Positions 50,742-53,594 of a stretch of DNA of 53,594 nucleotides are shown here, in pieces. Both the position numbers and the translations under genes were made by a program. Source of the DNA: an uncultured Anaerolineae bacterium (GTDB lineage: Bacteria > Chloroflexota > Anaerolineae > Promineifilales > Promineifilaceae); NCBI GenBank assembly GCA_905479495.1, contig CAJQMR010000040.1:1-53594 (forward strand), given 5' to 3'. Position 1 is the stretch's first letter, and each line of letters opens with the position of its first letter. Below the pieces are notes generated by a model that saw only the letters and a list, made by a program, of their open reading frames with translations, was not told the origin of the DNA and did no database searches.

Positions 50742-51395
50742 GACCAAGTTCTTAAGAGCCAAACCGATGTCATTGTGTATCGCTTGCTGCATCTCGACGG
50801 GAACGGCGTGGGTGACGCCGGTATACTCACGCAGCTGCACGTCCAGTCCGGCCGATTGCAGTTGAGCGGTCGCTTCCCGCGCCGTGACAATCGGCACAAT
50901 CGGATCGTCTACGCCATGGTGCACGCGAACGATGCCGGAATCAGGCTGCCGTGTTATTTTGTCACACAGTAGCCGCCCGGCAACCGGCAAACACAGACTA
51001 AATTGATCACCAAATCTAGCCGCCAGACTAAAGCAGATATCGCCGCCCTGCGACACGCCCAGGAAGATGGGCTTTCCAAAAGTTGGGAATTCTTCCTGCC
51101 AACGGGCGACATTTTCCAGCAGGATGTCGGCGCAGTGGTCAAAAAATTTGCCCTGTTCTGGTTCGAGCTTGTCGTACAGCTCTTCAGGAAACCAGGAATA
51201 TTGATCTTCAAAGGGGAAACGGCCGTAAGGCGCAATCACTCTAGCCGAAAAATCAACATCGTGCAGCAGAATGTCGCAGATTTGTGTCGGGCTGCTGCCC
51301 ATAAAATGCAGGGGAATGATGAGCGGCTGTTCTGCTGATTGATCTGATGTTTCCAATAGGAAAGATTCGTATGTCAACGTTCTTGTGTCACTCAT
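50739..51395 (-). CDS. Alpha/beta-hydrolase, phospholipase/carboxylesterase type
   Basis: 218 residues with AAAGG before the ATG. The catalytic triad is visible: Ser in the nucleophile elbow FLGVSQGGDICFSLA, Asp in HHGVDDPIVPI and His in YTGVTHAVPV. It resembles the short cytoplasmic carboxylesterases that cut short acyl esters or lysophospholipids. The stop codon overlaps a GGACTGCCAGTCC palindrome. It starts 4 bp after the frameshifted GNAT gene, so the two probably share a transcript. Confidence 0.85.
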   Translation of the reverse strand: MSDTRTLTYESFLLETSDQSAEQPLIIPLHFMGSSPTQICDILLHDVDFSARVIAPYGRFPFEDQYSWFPEELYDKLEPEQGKFFDHCADILLENVARWQEEFPTFGKPIFLGVSQGGDICFSLAARFGDQFSLCLPVAGRLLCDKITRQPDSGIVRVHHGVDDPIVPIVTAREATAQLQSAGLDVQLREYTGVTHAVPVEMQQAIHNDIGLALKNLV

Positions 51396-51399
51396 TGCG

Positions 51400-51875
51400 T
51401 TACCTTTCTATTTCCTTCTCAATCAGGCTCAATGTGATCATCTCGATTCCATCTGGCGTATGCCAGGTGTGCTGCACATCAAAGCCGTGTTTTTCATACA
51501 AACCGATTGCTGGTAAATTGTTCTTCGCCGTTGATACCGTCAGGGAAAATCCAGCGTATCGTGCCAGGACCTCTTTCAGAAGCCCCGTGCCAATGCCTTT
51601 TCTAAACATTTCTGGCGCAACGACAAAGCTGCCAATATTGATCGCTTGCGGTTCTTCCGCTTCAATCTCCGCCAGCGCAACCAGTTTGTTATCTAAAAGA
51701 CAGCCTAAAAAGAGGGCATCCGCTGCCTGAATGTGGGCTGACGTTCTGCCGAGTGGAAAAAGTCAGCCTCAGCCAATCCTAAAAGCTTCGCTTCCTGATG
51801 ATAAGCCTCGAAAGAAACGCGGCGAATTTCCTCAGCCACGCCTGGGTTTTTATGGTCGATTACCATGATCTGCAT
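51400..51875 (-). pseudogene. GNAT acetyltransferase broken by a one-base frameshift
   Basis: The frame from ATG 51875 reads MQIMVIDHKNPGVAEEIRRV and continues through LLGLAEADFF; the C-terminal half is in another frame from LFPLGRTSAHIQAADALFLG through VAPEMFRKGIGTGLLKEVLA (acetyl-CoA loop) to GLYEKHGFDVQHTW. The switch lies in a run of five T on the minus strand (about 51757-51761). One extra T would join the two as ...EADFFPLGRTSAH..., restoring a normal GNAT of about 158 residues. It is either a true frameshift or a homopolymer sequencing error. Confidence 0.75.
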
Positions 51876-51879
51876 CGTA

Positions 51880-52308
51880 TCAAAATTTCTTTCTGTGTTT
51901 TTGGTGGTAGGTTAGGGCCAGTGTGATACAGTCGCGCAATGTTTCTTGGGGTAGCTCGTTTTGGGCATTGAGGATGATGGCGCGGCTGCCTTCGTAAGTG
52001 AGATTCGGGTGACGCTGGCGGAACGTGTCGATGAGGCTGGTCTGGCAGTGGACGTAGAGGCCGATTTGACCTTGCTCTACATTGTGAGCGTCCAGGCGGA
52101 TGGTGGTGCCGCTTTTGGGCCGTACGGTGAGGTAGCTGGGCTGGCCCCATTTGAGCGTTTCCATAATTTCGCCGACGCCGGGGGTGGCAACGGCCGTTTC
52201 CAACACCAATTGCCGTAGTTCCAGTAATTTATCTCGGATTGGTTCGGGGTAACGTTCGAATACGGCCGTTACTTCCGTAAATTCCGTTAACTCGTTTGTT
52301 TTTGCCAT
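51880..52308 (-). CDS. DUF1801 domain protein
   Basis: 142 residues from the ATG at 52308 (MAKTNELTEFTEVTAVF); the frame stays open upstream but overlaps the methyltransferase-like gene. The YdhG/DUF1801 pattern is visible: FERYPEPIRDKLLELRQLVLETAVAT, the ETLKWGQPSYLT strand, IGLYVHCQTSLIDTF and a basic C-terminus. The function of the family is unknown. Two ACGGCCGT copies are in the gene. It lies 4 bp upstream of the GNAT frame on the same strand. Confidence 0.85.
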   Translation of the reverse strand: MAKTNELTEFTEVTAVFERYPEPIRDKLLELRQLVLETAVATPGVGEIMETLKWGQPSYLTVRPKSGTTIRLDAHNVEQGQIGLYVHCQTSLIDTFRQRHPNLTYEGSRAIILNAQNELPQETLRDCITLALTYHQKHRKKF

Positions 52309-52348
52309 GCTGCCATTATCGCTGCTATTGTTGACATCCTCTGTCAGA

Positions 52349-52981
52349 TTAGGTGGATTGCTTTTTGAAGATGAAATAATTTTCAGCTTCCATATATTCA
52401 TAGCCGGCGGAAGCTTGCTGCAAATATCGTTTTGTTTTGCCACTGTTTGCGACGGATAGCCATTTTTGTGGCTCGTCTTCCACCAACGTATATGCTTTCT
52501 TCTGGTACTGTACCACAGAAATGAGTGCCAGAGCTGGAGTTGCTGCGGCCGTCAAAGCTTCGTCCTGAAAATTGTTGGTCACCAGGATGCCGCCTTTTTT
52601 CAGATATTTCTGGCAGGTTGGCACCACGTTTGGGGCAAAAAGCGCCAACAACAGGTCAAATGATTCTTCAGGCAAAGGCAACTCCTCAGCATAATCCTGG
52701 GCGATGAAGCGCAGGTAGGCGGAGCGTTTGTACGTTTTTTTGCGATCGATATGGGTGAGAACGGCCGTTTCGTCGGCAAAAAAGTTAACGGCCGTCGGAC
52801 TGGTGTCCACGTAAACCACATGCGGAAAGTAAAACGAGGGCGTGATGTGCACTGAACTGCCGGGATACAACACTTCGGTGCAGCCAAATTTCTCCCGAAT
52901 TAGCTTGAACAACCCGGCACGCTCAAACTGAAACTCGGCATACTGTTTTTTATAGAGCGCAATCGTCGCATTTTGGACCAT
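52349..52981 (-). CDS. Class I methyltransferase-like protein
   Basis: 210 residues. A Rossmann-type start (EVLYPGSSVHITPSFYF and VVYVDTSPTAVNFF, where the Asp would bind SAM ribose) is followed by LPLPEESFDLLLALFAPNV and a KKGGILVTNNF strand. The glycine motif is degenerate (YPGSS for DLGCG), so catalysis is uncertain. I do not recognise the substrate. It precedes the DUF1801 gene by 40 bp on the same strand. Confidence 0.65.
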   Translation of the reverse strand: MVQNATIALYKKQYAEFQFERAGLFKLIREKFGCTEVLYPGSSVHITPSFYFPHVVYVDTSPTAVNFFADETAVLTHIDRKKTYKRSAYLRFIAQDYAEELPLPEESFDLLLALFAPNVVPTCQKYLKKGGILVTNNFQDEALTAAATPALALISVVQYQKKAYTLVEDEPQKWLSVANSGKTKRYLQQASAGYEYMEAENYFIFKKQST

Positions 52982-52995
52982 GTATTCATCCCGAA

Positions 52996-53025
52996 GTGGC
53001 AGTCACTTCCAAAAGTGACTGCCAC
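52996..53025. repeat. 13-bp palindrome before the methyltransferase-like gene
   Basis: GTGGCAGTCACTT (52996-53008) is exactly complementary to 53013-53025 with a CCAA loop. It fills most of the gap between the M3 peptidase stop and the methyltransferase-like start. The core GGCAGTC is shared with the repeats at 50673-50741. Confidence 0.8.
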
Positions 53026-53034
53026 CTTTAGAAA

Positions 53035-53594
53035 TTACACCATTGCCAGGCGTTTTTCAATCTCAGTTTCCAGCAGATCAACCATCTGGCCCACCATGTC
53101 ATGGTCATAGGCAAACTGGACGTTGGCAGTCTGATACAGGGCTGGAAGAGATTGTGTGCCACCCATTGCCAGGGCCTGCCGATAATCTTCCACGGCCTGT
53201 GCCTGATCTTGCAGGGCATTGCGCCAAATTTGCAGTGCCCCCAGCTGCGCCAATCCGTATTCAATATAGTAAAACGGCGCGCGGAAAATATGCTGCTTGC
53301 GGTGCCAACCGGTGACCAGCACATCTTCAAAACCGCTGAAATCAATTTGCGGCAGGTAAATTTGCCATAACTCTTGCCATTTGGCGTCGCAGTTGGCGGC
53401 ATCCATGGCCTCGTCGATGTGTAAATAAGCCCAATGTTGGAAGGCATCGACCACGGCCATGTAGGGCCAGAAAAGGATGATTTTTCCCAGATGGCCCACA
53501 AACCAACTGTCAGCTTCTTTTTGGGTAAAGAAGCCGGCGCTGTTTTTGGTGATATAGGGCGCGGTGAGCAGTTCCATAGCCATCGAGGCGACTT
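53035..53594 (-). CDS. M3-family oligoendopeptidase, C-terminal part (5' end outside window)
   Basis: About 186 residues to the stop at 53035-53037; the frame is open at the window edge. The text starts VASMAMELLTAPYITKN and then has WPYMAVVDAFQHWAYLHIDE and TGWHRKQHIFRAPFYYIEYG, which are conserved in the C-terminal lobe of M3B (PepF-like) zinc oligoendopeptidases. The HExxH zinc motif lies upstream of the window. The enzyme cuts short peptides in the cytoplasm. Two hydrophobic helices in the lobe are part of the fold and are not membrane segments. Confidence 0.85.
   Translation of the reverse strand, partial: VASMAMELLTAPYITKNSAGFFTQKEADSWFVGHLGKIILFWPYMAVVDAFQHWAYLHIDEAMDAANCDAKWQELWQIYLPQIDFSGFEDVLVTGWHRKQHIFRAPFYYIEYGLAQLGALQIWRNALQDQAQAVEDYRQALAMGGTQSLPALYQTANVQFAYDHDMVGQMVDLLETEIEKRLAMV

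Overview
The window looks like a chromosomal segment of a bacterium of moderate GC content, most likely a member of the Chloroflexota (Anaerolineae/Caldilineae-like). That placement is an inference. It rests on the NACHT-type C-terminus with an Ala/Asp-Leu/Arg dipeptide repeat, the cadherin-like/LysM and Kelch/PPC surface proteins, the YfhO-type membrane protein, AAGGAG ribosome sites and the general gene mix. No rRNA, tRNA, CRISPR array, transposase or phage gene was found.

Layout. 1-0.95 kb: the 3' end of a NACHT-like gene and a DUF559 nuclease, separated by palindromic repeats. 1.1-10.8 kb (+): a secreted Kelch protein, sbcD-sbcC, a lone receiver protein, a UbiA-family prenyltransferase, a phosphoesterase, a deoxynucleoside kinase and rpsU. 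10.9-13.5 kb: a sugar-phosphate transferase (-) and a surface LysM protein (+). 13.6-34.8 kb (-): a branched-chain amino acid supercluster, in transcription order ilvB, ilvN, ilvC, leuA, membrane protein, leuC, hypothetical, leuD, cimA, then J-domain protein, YbaK-like deacylase, membrane protein, leuB, toroid protein, GNAT, ridA, HNH nuclease, ilvD, pfkA. Two tiny + strand membrane-protein genes interrupt it at 23.2-24.0 kb. 35-40.3 kb: a small hypothetical gene, two tandem candidate small RNAs, a PucR-type regulator, a REC-GAF-PAS histidine kinase and an OmpR-type regulator. 40.4-43.7 kb: pyruvate dehydrogenase E1 alpha, E1 beta and E2. 43.9-53.6 kb: thrB, rlmI, DinB, GNATs (one truncated, one frameshifted), a nucleoside phosphorylase-like protein, YfhO, a serine esterase, DUF1801, a methyltransferase-like protein and the 3' end of an M3 oligoendopeptidase.

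How the genes work together. The supercluster holds everything needed for valine and leucine synthesis except the transaminase. Isoleucine can be made through citramalate (cimA, then leuCD and leuB acting on citramalate-derived intermediates), which needs no ilvA. Ahead of ilvB lies a previously unannotated 30-codon leader peptide packed with Ile, Leu and Val codons and followed by a strong intrinsic terminator. This is the hallmark of ribosome-mediated attenuation. A second terminator lies just before ilvB.

The most striking global feature is the octamer palindrome ACGGCCGT, of which I count about 88 exact copies by eye (roughly one expected by chance). It occurs in genes on both strands and in intergenic DNA, like the HIP1 element of cyanobacteria but with a different sequence. 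It often sits in linkers and at protein termini, and it is missing from stretches that look recently acquired. Many gene junctions also carry long interrupted inverted repeats, each with different arms.
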